Positions 8,344-15,702 of a stretch of 34,095 nucleotides of DNA are shown piece after piece. Below the pieces are notes generated by a model. It worked only from the letters and a program-made list of their open reading frames with translations. It was not told the origin of the DNA and ran no database searches. The position numbers and the translations under genes were made by a program. The stretch is taken from NCBI RefSeq assembly GCF_017313335.1, contig NZ_JAFLQW010000516.1, positions 1 to 34,095 on the forward strand, given 5' to 3'. The DNA is from Phormidium pseudopriestleyi FRX01 (GTDB lineage: Bacteria; Cyanobacteriota; Cyanobacteriia; Cyanobacteriales; Laspinemataceae). The first letter of the stretch is position 1; the number at the start of each line of letters is the position of its first letter.

Positions 8344-9216
8344 ATGTTTGATGTTTTTGTAATCGGTCATGTGACTCAGGACCGGATTAAAATTGATGGA
8401 AAAATTGTCCAAGAAATGGCGGGAGGGACGGCTATTTATACCGCGATCGCCTTAAAAACCTTGGGGTTAAATGTGGCAGTGTTAACGAAAACCTCTCGTC
8501 CAGACCGAAGTCATCTGTTAGAAGAATTAAAAACTCGGGGCATTGCGGTTTTTTGGATCGAAAGCCCCGAAACGACACAGTTTGAAAATAGTTATCAGCG
8601 CGATCGCCTCGATAGTCGCCAACAAAGAGTTCAGGCTATTGCTTCCCCCTTCACTCCCCAAGACTTAGGCCAAATTCAAGCCCGAATCTTCCATTTGGGC
8701 GCACTCACCAATCAGGATATGTCCCTGGAATTTCTGCAAGCCGTTTTTGCAACAAAAGCCTTAATTTCTTTAGATGGACAAGGCTTTTTACGGCAAGTCA
8801 TTAATCAAAAAGTCCAGGCAACGGACTGGGCCGAAAAACGAGGAGGATTGGCAGGAGTAGATATTTTGAAAGTGGATATCCAAGAGGCCCAACTGCTATC
8901 AGGAAAAACCGCCATATCCCCCGGGGCGATCGCCCTGAATCAGTGGGGAGTTCGAGAAGTCTTAATCACCGCAGGGAGTCAAGGATCTTGGGTTTATCAA
9001 TCCGGTACTCTGGAGCAAATTCCCGCCTTTGCACCCACTACCTCGGTCGATCCAACCGGCTGCGGAGATACCTACATCGCCGGTTATTTATATTCTCGAT
9101 TAACCGGAGAACCCAGTCATCTTGCTGCCAGATTTGCTGCCCAAGTTGCCACCCGCAAACTGGAAAATTTCGGTCCCCTCCGGGAGTGGCAAACTCCTGA
9201 ATCAATCCCGGGTTAA
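8344..9216 (+). CDS. PfkB-family carbohydrate kinase (possibly inositol kinase)
   Basis: This 290-residue ribokinase-fold enzyme has the N-terminal substrate region GHVTQDRI...AGGTAIYTA (about 8-34) and the C-terminal PfkB signature DPTGCGDTYIAGY (236-248), in which Asp242 is the catalytic base and GCGD forms the anion hole. It transfers phosphate from ATP to a sugar or polyol hydroxyl in the cytoplasm. The short form with a GH.T.D opening resembles the plant and archaeal PfkB members that phosphorylate myo-inositol. With ino1 immediately upstream, inositol is a reasonable guess, but the substrate is inferred from context only. The start is ATG at 8344, 116 bp after ino1. The stop lies just before a strong bidirectional terminator. 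Confidence 0.8.
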   Translation: MFDVFVIGHVTQDRIKIDGKIVQEMAGGTAIYTAIALKTLGLNVAVLTKTSRPDRSHLLEELKTRGIAVFWIESPETTQFENSYQRDRLDSRQQRVQAIASPFTPQDLGQIQARIFHLGALTNQDMSLEFLQAVFATKALISLDGQGFLRQVINQKVQATDWAEKRGGLAGVDILKVDIQEAQLLSGKTAISPGAIALNQWGVREVLITAGSQGSWVYQSGTLEQIPAFAPTTSVDPTGCGDTYIAGYLYSRLTGEPSHLAARFAAQVATRKLENFGPLREWQTPESIPG

Positions 9217-9233
9217 AAATATTTGGGGGATTA

Positions 9234-9268
9234 ACAAACCGATAGATTAGCCCATCTGTCGGTTTTGT
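9234..9268. terminator. bidirectional terminator between convergent genes
   Basis: Arms at 9234-9247 and 9254-9268 pair over about 14 bases, with one wobble and a one-base bulge, around the loop TAGCCC. The stem is flanked by A-rich and T-rich sides that suit both directions. It sits in the 78-bp gap between the kinase and the phosphatidyltransferase. Confidence 0.65.
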
Positions 9269-9294
9269 CAGACCCTTGAAACCCGACGGGTGGA

Positions 9295-9882
9295 TTATTC
9301 CTCTACCGGATGCGTGACCCGATAAACATGGATAATCCGCTGTAAACTGGTCAATAAACTGGCGATCGCCAGGACCCACAACGCCACCGGCAACTGATCC
9401 ACAATTAAACCCACCGCCATCACAATCACCCGAGGCAGTCGGGGAAACCACCCCACCTTGCACTCAATCTTCAATCCTTCTGCCCGAGCACGGGTATAAC
9501 TGACCATTTGTGACCCCAGCAGGGCCAACAGACAAATCGGAATCGACGGATAGTCTTGACGGTGGATCAATAAAATTGTGATGCCAATTAAGATGGCCCC
9601 TTCAGAAAATCGGTCTAAAACGGAATCAAAAAACGCCCCAAACGCATTCTGTTGATTGAGTAATCGGGCAACGGTCCCATCGATCGCATCCAAAGGCATC
9701 GCGATCAATCCCATTAACAATCCCCCCCACAACGGTTGATTATTGGCAATTACCCCTGCCGCCACAATATTCAACAACAAGCTCAACAGTGTAATCGTAT
9801 TGGCAGAAATGCCCAGTTTTGCAATCCCCTTGGCAATGGGTTCAACGAGAAATTTCGTGCGATCGCGCGCCCAAGTCTCCAC
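9295..9882 (-). CDS. CDP-alcohol phosphatidyltransferase, inositol-phosphate-type candidate
   Basis: The 195-residue integral membrane enzyme has the complete family motif D-x2-D-G-x2-A-R-x8-G-x3-D-x3-D (Asp65, Asp68, Gly69, Ala72, Arg73, Gly82, Asp86, Asp90). These residues bind two metal ions and CDP-diacylglycerol. About five to six hydrophobic helices are visible. The later SYTRARAEG (128-136) and the Gly/Arg-rich GWFPRLPRVIVM (144-155) resemble the phosphate-binding arginine region of archaetidyl- and phosphatidylinositol-phosphate synthases more than standard PgsA. Phosphatidylglycerophosphate synthase remains the main alternative. The start is GTG at 9882, preceded by AAAGGG nine bases upstream. 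It is convergent with the ino1-kinase pair, which supports, but does not prove, inositol phosphate as acceptor. Confidence 0.82.
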   Translation of the reverse strand: METWARDRTKFLVEPIAKGIAKLGISANTITLLSLLLNIVAAGVIANNQPLWGGLLMGLIAMPLDAIDGTVARLLNQQNAFGAFFDSVLDRFSEGAILIGITILLIHRQDYPSIPICLLALLGSQMVSYTRARAEGLKIECKVGWFPRLPRVIVMAVGLIVDQLPVALWVLAIASLLTSLQRIIHVYRVTHPVEE

Positions 9883-10078
9883 AACTACTAACCCTTTAGA
9901 CTGAATTTTGATTTAGCTATGTTAACCTTACCAACCCAATTCCGGCGAAAACGGGGACGGATATAAGGTTAAAACCCCCGCCGGTTGAGGCGTCAGTCAT
10001 TTCCCCTAATCCCCACCCCCATCCAATCAAAACCGATCGCGTTTACCCTAGATGTTGACTCAACCCTCAAACCTGATC

Positions 10079-10909
10079 ATGACTCAGACGAATCCGATCA
10101 TTTCTGCCGAATGGCTATCCCAACACCTAGACGATCCGCAAATTGCGATCGCCGATTGTCGCTTTTCCCTCGCCGATCCTGAACTGGGACAACAACAGTA
10201 TCTCCATCACCATATTCCCGGTGCTCACTATCTGCACCTCAATCGCGATTTATCTTCAATAGTCCAACGACATGGCGGACGACATCCCCTCCCCGATCCA
10301 GAACTATTCGCCCAAAAATTAGGGGCGATCGGGGTCACATCTCCAGAAGTCTTACTCGTGGTTTATGACGACTCCCGATTTGCCTTTGCCGCCAGACTCT
10401 GGTGGTTACTCCGCTATCTGGGACATGATCGCGTTGCCATTTTAGATGGCGGATTTAAAGGGTGGCAAGCTGGGGGATATCCCGTAACGGATGCGATTCC
10501 TCGGTCGAATTTGGGCACCTTTTCTCCTCAAATCCGCCCCGATCGCCTCGTGGATATCGAAACCGTCAAAACCCGGTCCCCATTGCCCTCCGTCGCCCTC
10601 ATCGACTCCCGAGAACGCGATCGCTACCTCGGTAACCATGAACCCATCGACCCGATCGCCGGTCACATTCCCGGTGCACTCAACTATCCCTGGCAAGAAG
10701 TCACCGACGAGAATGCCCAAGTTAGACCCCACAGCGACCAAGTACAACGCTGGGCTGATATTGCCGGTTCCGAGGAAATTATCGTCTATTGCGGGTCCGG
10801 AGTCACTGCCTGCGTGAATCTCCTCTCCCTGGAAATGGCAGGAATTCCCAACGCCAAACTCTACGCCGGAAGTTGGAGTGATTGGTGTTCCTATCAGGTT
10901 GAGGACTAA
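10079..10909 (+). CDS. sseA: sulfurtransferase, 3-mercaptopyruvate type (tandem rhodanese domains)
   Basis: Two rhodanese domains lie in tandem: an inactive N-terminal one and a C-terminal one with the catalytic loop CGSGVTA, its Cys at residue 238 from this start. CGSGVTA is the loop of 3-mercaptopyruvate sulfurtransferases, whereas thiosulfate sulfurtransferases usually carry CRKGVTA. It should transfer sulfane sulfur from mercaptopyruvate to thiols or cyanide in the cytoplasm. Other family marks are the HIPGAHYL and HIPGALNYP motifs and LDGGFKGWQAGG between the domains. ATG at 10079 gives the usual family N-terminus (ISAEWLSQHL soon after); an in-frame ATG at 10052 would add nine residues, and neither has a clear ribosome site. 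The gene is followed by two hairpins. Confidence 0.88.
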   Translation: MTQTNPIISAEWLSQHLDDPQIAIADCRFSLADPELGQQQYLHHHIPGAHYLHLNRDLSSIVQRHGGRHPLPDPELFAQKLGAIGVTSPEVLLVVYDDSRFAFAARLWWLLRYLGHDRVAILDGGFKGWQAGGYPVTDAIPRSNLGTFSPQIRPDRLVDIETVKTRSPLPSVALIDSRERDRYLGNHEPIDPIAGHIPGALNYPWQEVTDENAQVRPHSDQVQRWADIAGSEEIIVYCGSGVTACVNLLSLEMAGIPNAKLYAGSWSDWCSYQVED

Positions 10910-10946
10910 TACTAAATCCGGTTGTCAAAGACCTACTTTCCTCTCT

Positions 10947-11008
10947 AGCCCGCGTAGGGGTCTACGGGCTTTGTTAGTATAGCCCCACCCTTGAGGGTGC
11001 GGGTTTTT
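10947..11008 (+). terminator. tandem hairpins ending the sulfurtransferase unit
   Basis: The first hairpin (10947-10970, AGCCCG...TAG paired with CTACGGGCT, two-base bulge) runs into TTTG. The second (10983-11003, CACCC/GGGTG core with outer C/G pairs) is followed by TTTTT at 11004-11008 and is the better intrinsic terminator. Confidence 0.6.
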
Positions 11009-11071
11009 GCGTGAACTTGCACCAGTCCATGTCAAAATCAAGCTAAATTAGCCTCAAAACTGAACCGAATT

Positions 11072-11821
11072 ATGACCATGATTCCTGCTTTAGACCGTGC
11101 CTTTCAACAAGGACGTGCCTTAAAAATTATCACCGGATTGACCAACTTTGACGCCGATCGCGTTGCCACCGTCGTTCGGGCCGCCGATCGCGGGGGTGCG
11201 ACCTTCATCGATATTGCTGCCGATCCGGCTTTAGTCAAATTAGCCAAAAAGTTGACCAACTTACCAATTTGTGTGTCTGCTGTCGAACCGGAAAAATTTG
11301 TAGCCTGTGTAGAAGCCGGTGCAGATTTAATTGAAATTGGTAACTTTGATGCCTTCTATGCAATGGGTCGGCGCTTTGAAGCCGCTGAAGTGCTACAACT
11401 GACTCGCGAAACCCGCGCCTTACTGCCGAATATCGTCCTGTCTGTCACCGTTCCTCATATTTTGGAACTGGATCAGCAAGTGGATCTAGCTGAGGAATTG
11501 GTGAAAGCCGGTGCCGATATTATCCAAACTGAAGGCGGTACCAGCAGCAATCCCGTTCACCCCGGCATCTTAGGGGCGATCGAAAAAGCAGCACCTACTT
11601 TGGCTGCTGCCTCCGCCATTTCCCGGGCAGTTTCTGTGCCGGTTCTGTGCGCCTCGGGAATTTCTACGGTAACGGCACCGATGGCGATCGCCGCTGGTGC
11701 CGCTGGGGTAGGCGTCGGTTCGGCAATTAACCGCCTGGATAATGAACTCGCGGCGATCGCAGGAGTGAAGAGTCTAGTAGAAGCCTTATCCACGGTTAGC
11801 CGTTCCCCCATCCACGCCTAA
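11072..11821 (+). CDS. ycf23: Ycf23 / DUF561 TIM-barrel protein
   Basis: This 249-residue protein matches the DUF561 (Ycf23) family, found in cyanobacteria and encoded in some algal plastids. Its repeating beta-alpha pattern (KIITGLTNFDADRV, ATFIDIAADPALVK, PICVSAVEP, GADLIEIGNFDAFY, GADIIQTEGG, PVLCASGIS, GVGVGSAINR) is that of a TIM barrel with a C-terminal phosphate-binding Gly-rich loop, similar to ThiG/dihydroorotate-type enzymes. The reaction is unknown. No partner gene is adjacent; the previous unit ends in terminators and a palindromic repeat follows. The ATG at 11072 is used; ATG at 11078 would also fit. Confidence 0.9.
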   Translation: MTMIPALDRAFQQGRALKIITGLTNFDADRVATVVRAADRGGATFIDIAADPALVKLAKKLTNLPICVSAVEPEKFVACVEAGADLIEIGNFDAFYAMGRRFEAAEVLQLTRETRALLPNIVLSVTVPHILELDQQVDLAEELVKAGADIIQTEGGTSSNPVHPGILGAIEKAAPTLAAASAISRAVSVPVLCASGISTVTAPMAIAAGAAGVGVGSAINRLDNELAAIAGVKSLVEALSTVSRSPIHA

Positions 11822-11860
11822 TCTTGGGGTGAGTCGGGCTGGTTGCAATCACTTGTGAAG

Positions 11861-11921
11861 AAACGACTGAAGTCGTTACTACGAACAGAAGAGATGTTTG
11901 TAGTAACGACTTTAGTCGTTT
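11861..11921. repeat. 26-bp inverted repeat element (ACGACTnnAGTCGT family)
   Basis: Arms at 11861-11886 and 11896-11921 are almost exact complements around a 9-base loop, and each arm contains its own small palindrome. A partial copy lies at 30761-30801. It is a non-coding dispersed element in the gap before the phosphatase gene. Confidence 0.65.
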
Positions 11922-12036
11922 ATCCCCATCAGAATCTAAAAAATAGCCACTACAGTGTGTTTCAGTTACAACTGAGTTAAAACCAAAGGTTAATCGGCTT
12001 GATCATGTCAAACAATTTATATTTAAAATCCTCCCC

Positions 12037-14520
12037 ATGCTTACCCAGTCTTCTCCCACCCCAATGCCGCCACCCCAGAACCCGATGCCCTTGAGTCGCC
12101 CTCGATTCCAATCCCTGGGGAAATTTCGCCTTCGCACGGTTCTAGTGGTTCCATTTATTATTCCAGTCTTGATCTCAACTGGACTGGTGGGGTGGTTGTC
12201 CTTTCGTAGTGGACAGCGAACCGTGAATGAACTCGCCAGTCAACTGCGGGGGGAAATTGCACGGAGAGTGCGAGAAGAGGTGCAGCGTTATTTAGATCGA
12301 CCCCATTTGGTGCATCATATTAACGCTCAAGTGTTTCGCCAAAATAGAATTGATTTAGAAGACCCGGATGTGCTGCTGGAGTATTTTTGGGAACAAAGTC
12401 GCGAGTTGTTGGACTTGGGGACGATCGCCTATGCCAATGAACGGGGGGAGGTTGTCGGAGTCAACCCCTTAGAACATTATCTGGTGTTGTCCCATGAGCG
12501 AACTGGGAGGAGTTTGCGGCGCTATGCTCCCAGGGATGACGGGACAAGGGGGGAATTGCTCCGGGAACGTCCTAACTATGATGCCCGAACTCGTGCTTGG
12601 TATCAACAGGCGGTGAAGGAGGGGAGGCCAATTTGGACAGACATTGAACCCAGTGCGATCGGGCAAAGGCTGGATATTTCTGCGGTGTATCCGGTTTATG
12701 ACGGCGATCGCCGTTTCCTGGGGGTACTGTTATGTGATCTCCCCCTCTCGGGAATCAACCAGTTTTTAGAAACGCTCAAGATTGGCAAAACAGGCGAGGC
12801 CTTTATCCTCGAAAGCAATGGTTTACTCGTTGCCACATCCACGCAAAAAGCTACTTTGATTCCGGGACGCAATGGGGAGGAACCTCAACGTCTGCCTGCC
12901 ACTGAGAGTCAAAATCCTCGCTTAAATGCAGCCCTCAATGCCTTAACCGTTCAGTTTGGGTCTTTGGAGAATATTAAGCAATCTCAGGGGGTGGAATTTT
13001 TCCGGGAAGGTGCAAGGCACTTTGTGGAAGTAATGCCGTTTCGGGACGATCGCGGAATTGATTGGTTGATTTTAGTGAGCATACCAGAAGCGGATTTCAT
13101 GGAGGAAATTCATGAAAATACTCAGCAGACGGTGGTGCTTTGTTTGCTGGCCCTGATGGTCTCGATTTCCTGTGGGATGGCGATCGCTCAATGGATTTTA
13201 CAGCCGATTCTCCGGGTGACGCAATCATCTGAACAAATCGCTAACGGCCAACTCGATCGCCATGTTTATGCCCGAGGCATTATTGAACTGGAAAAACTGG
13301 CGGACTCTTTTAACCAAATGGTTGATCAGCTAAAAGGCTCTTTTAGCTCTTTAGAGCAAGCAAACCAGGACCAGACCCATCACGAACAAGAATTGGCCGC
13401 TTCCAAAGAACAGCTTGAGGCCGTTTTAAATGCGGTTCCTGGTTCGATTTCTTGGATTAATTCCAGTGGAACTTATCTCGGGGTGAATCGTTATCTGGCC
13501 GATAGCTTGAATTTAGACCCGGAAGACATGGTGGGCCAAAAAATTGGGTTCTCCCAAAATAGTCATGAGTATGCTGACTTTATGCAGCAGTTTCTCAACA
13601 GTTCTGCTCTCTGTGCATCTCAGGAAATTCGCATTTTGGTTCAGGGTAAACCCCGGTATTACTTAATGGTGGTGCAGAAATATCAGCAAGGGACGGCGAC
13701 TGTATCCGTTGGGATTGATATTAGTGAATGGCGCTATGCTCAACAAGAGAGCGAGAAGCTCAAAGGGGAAAATATCCGGATGAGTGCTGAACTGGAAGTC
13801 ACTCAACAACTGCAAAAAATGCTGTTACCCAAACCCGAGGAATTAACCGCCATTGACGGGTTGGAAATTGCGGCTTTTATGGAAAATGCCGAGGAAGTGG
13901 GGGGAGACTATTACGATGTTCTGAATTATAATGGGGTGGGGACGATCGCGATCGGGGATGTTACGGGACATGGACTCGAAAGCGGCATCCTCATGGTCAT
14001 GACTCAAACCGCAGTTCGCACCCTTAAAGAGAGTGGCGAAACCGATCCGGTGAGGTTTTTAGACATCCTCAACCGCACGATTTATCAAAATGTACAACGC
14101 ATGAATACGGATAAAAATCTCACTTTAGCCCTCTTAAACTATCATCAGGGCCAAGTGAGGATTAGCGGCCAACATGAGGAAATTCTGGTGGTCCGTGCGG
14201 ATGGTCACATCGAGCAGGTGGATACAATGGATTTAGGGCTACCCATTGGGTTAGATGAAGACATTACGGAGTTTATTGCTCAGATTTGTGTGGAACTTAA
14301 GTCCGGAGATGGCATTGTTGTTTATACCGATGGAATTACTGAAGCTAAAAATAAACAAAAGCAACGATATGGAGTGAATCAATTGTGTGACATCATCAGT
14401 CAGCATTGGCACCAATCTGTAGAGGAAATTCAACAGGCGGCGATCGCTGATGTCCGAAAGTACATCGACGGACAAAAAATGCTGGATGATATGACTTTGG
14501 TCGTTATTAAACAAAAGTAG
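12037..14520 (+). CDS. membrane sensor phosphatase: Cache-HAMP-PAS-SpoIIE (PP2C)
   Basis: The 827-residue protein has a membrane helix at about 33-55, an extracytoplasmic Cache-like domain at about 65-355, and a second helix at 364-388. HAMP follows at about 386-438, then a PAS domain at about 455-565 and a C-terminal SpoIIE/RsbU-type Ser/Thr phosphatase at about 585-825. The metal-binding acids are in place: GGDYYDV (Asp624), GDVTGHG (Asp641) and YTDGITEA (Asp765). An external signal would be relayed to the phosphatase, which dephosphorylates a STAS-domain antagonist. A GHKL-like gene and a STAS gene follow directly, the three parts of a partner-switching circuit. The start is ATG at 12037 with no clear ribosome site; the first 30 residues are Pro-rich. 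Confidence 0.92.
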   Translation: MLTQSSPTPMPPPQNPMPLSRPRFQSLGKFRLRTVLVVPFIIPVLISTGLVGWLSFRSGQRTVNELASQLRGEIARRVREEVQRYLDRPHLVHHINAQVFRQNRIDLEDPDVLLEYFWEQSRELLDLGTIAYANERGEVVGVNPLEHYLVLSHERTGRSLRRYAPRDDGTRGELLRERPNYDARTRAWYQQAVKEGRPIWTDIEPSAIGQRLDISAVYPVYDGDRRFLGVLLCDLPLSGINQFLETLKIGKTGEAFILESNGLLVATSTQKATLIPGRNGEEPQRLPATESQNPRLNAALNALTVQFGSLENIKQSQGVEFFREGARHFVEVMPFRDDRGIDWLILVSIPEADFMEEIHENTQQTVVLCLLALMVSISCGMAIAQWILQPILRVTQSSEQIANGQLDRHVYARGIIELEKLADSFNQMVDQLKGSFSSLEQANQDQTHHEQELAASKEQLEAVLNAVPGSISWINSSGTYLGVNRYLADSLNLDPEDMVGQKIGFSQNSHEYADFMQQFLNSSALCASQEIRILVQGKPRYYLMVVQKYQQGTATVSVGIDISEWRYAQQESEKLKGENIRMSAELEVTQQLQKMLLPKPEELTAIDGLEIAAFMENAEEVGGDYYDVLNYNGVGTIAIGDVTGHGLESGILMVMTQTAVRTLKESGETDPVRFLDILNRTIYQNVQRMNTDKNLTLALLNYHQGQVRISGQHEEILVVRADGHIEQVDTMDLGLPIGLDEDITEFIAQICVELKSGDGIVVYTDGITEAKNKQKQRYGVNQLCDIISQHWHQSVEEIQQAAIADVRKYIDGQKMLDDMTLVVIKQK

Positions 14521-14543
14521 CTTATAAAGGAGTTCAGACGGTT

Positions 14544-15134
14544 ATGAGTGAAATATTCGGAGACTTTCTTCACGATTTACCTCCCGGGCATGATTATTTA
14601 GATATTGGCTTTTCCGCTAACTCTCGCCCGATTAAAACCCGTTGGCGGAATAATTTATTATCGGCTCATTTTATTGCGGAGTATCTAGCTACCTTTTTGC
14701 CCATTGATGATGATGAAATTAATGCTAAACGCCGCGAACAAGACTACAAGGGTTCCGTCAGTTATATCGCCAATGAACTGTTAGAAAACACGATGAAATT
14801 TCATAGTTCCACGGATGAATATCCAGTGAGATTCGGGATTCATTTCCTCGAAAATCCGGAAAATAAAATTGTTTTAATGTCAAGAAACACCGTCACACTA
14901 GAAGCAGGCGATCGCTTTAAAACCTTTATTGATGAACTGCTTTCCTCGGACCCGCTAGAGTTATATCTGAAACATCTGGAAGAGAATGCGGAAGATGAAA
15001 ACAGTCAAAATTCCGGGTTGGGATTTCTAACCATGATTACTGACTACTCGGCCAAGTTAGGTTGGAAATTTGACCCCATCCCCAATCATCCCAATCTCAT
15101 GCTGGCAACGACCTTAGTTCAACTTGTTTTATAA
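14544..15134 (+). CDS. GHKL-like regulator/kinase of partner-switching module (SiaB/Slr1658-like)
   Basis: The protein has 196 residues. YIANELLENTMKFH (about 74-87) is an N-box like those of GHKL ATPases and anti-sigma kinases, and GLGFLTMITDYSAKLGW (about 153-169) looks like the later glycine-containing segment. The ATP lid is poorly conserved, as in the DUF6272/SiaB-type proteins. By position it should be the kinase or binding partner that opposes the phosphatase upstream and acts on the STAS protein downstream. The gap from the phosphatase stop is only 23 bp, with AGGAG at 14528-14532, so the two are clearly co-transcribed. Whether it binds ATP, or only holds its partner, cannot be decided here. 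Confidence 0.75.
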   Translation: MSEIFGDFLHDLPPGHDYLDIGFSANSRPIKTRWRNNLLSAHFIAEYLATFLPIDDDEINAKRREQDYKGSVSYIANELLENTMKFHSSTDEYPVRFGIHFLENPENKIVLMSRNTVTLEAGDRFKTFIDELLSSDPLELYLKHLEENAEDENSQNSGLGFLTMITDYSAKLGWKFDPIPNHPNLMLATTLVQLVL

Positions 15135-15214
15135 CTTTAGGGATGGATTTTAACCAGAATGAGTCCCGTTCAGGTAAAATTTAACCAGAGCACCTGCTCC
15201 GGAGGCAAGAGAAG

Positions 15215-15568
15215 ATGAATTTTCAAGAAATTAAAGGTGAAGACTATAGTGTACAGTATGTTCCGGAATCGGAAACGGTTAAAATTCAAGGGGAACTCAG
15301 TCTTACGGGGTCAGCAGATTATGCGCCGATCGCCCAGTTACTGAACGAGATTGCTGAACTGAATCCCCCCACGATTACCCTAGACCTTAAAAAGCTGGAG
15401 TTTCTGAATAGTTCGGGGATTAGTATGCTTTCTAAGTTTGCGATCGCTATGCGAAAAAAGAAAACAATTCAACTGGCCGTAATCGGTTCTGATGAAATTG
15501 CGTGGCAACGCAAGTCACTACAAAATCTCCTCAAACTTTGTCCCAACTTACAGTTAACTCTAGAATAA
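15215..15568 (+). CDS. STAS-domain anti-sigma-factor antagonist-like protein
   Basis: This 117-residue single-domain protein has the STAS fold pattern: beta strands VKIQGELSL and TITLDLKKLEFLNSSGISML, then helix KFAIAMRKKK and strand IQLAVIG. Ser69/Ser70 in LNSSGISML occupy the place of the regulatory phosphorylated serine of SpoIIAA/RsbV. The phosphatase two genes upstream should remove that phosphate and the GHKL-like protein should add it or bind the protein. GGAGG at 15201-15205 sits nine bases before the ATG. An 80-bp gap separates it from the previous gene. It resembles the cyanobacterial Slr1659-type regulators. The final target (sigma factor, cyclase or other) is not encoded here. Confidence 0.85.
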   Translation: MNFQEIKGEDYSVQYVPESETVKIQGELSLTGSADYAPIAQLLNEIAELNPPTITLDLKKLEFLNSSGISMLSKFAIAMRKKKTIQLAVIGSDEIAWQRKSLQNLLKLCPNLQLTLE

Positions 15569-15615
15569 CCGCTATTTTTCGGAAAAAATACCCTCAGCCT
15601 TGATGTCGAAAAATT

Positions 15616-15653
15616 CAATGAACAAAACCTACAACAGCGGGTTTTGTTCATTG
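15616..15653. terminator. strong hairpin between convergent STAS and aminopeptidase genes
   Basis: A perfect 14-bp inverted repeat (15616-15629 with 15640-15653) encloses a 10-base loop. Read on the minus strand it is followed by AATTTTT, so it suits the aminopeptidase transcript best; on the plus strand the T-run is weak. Confidence 0.65.
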
Positions 15654-15702
15654 CATAATTCCAAGGATTCAGATGCACCCGACTTGATGGCAACTCACCC
15701 CC

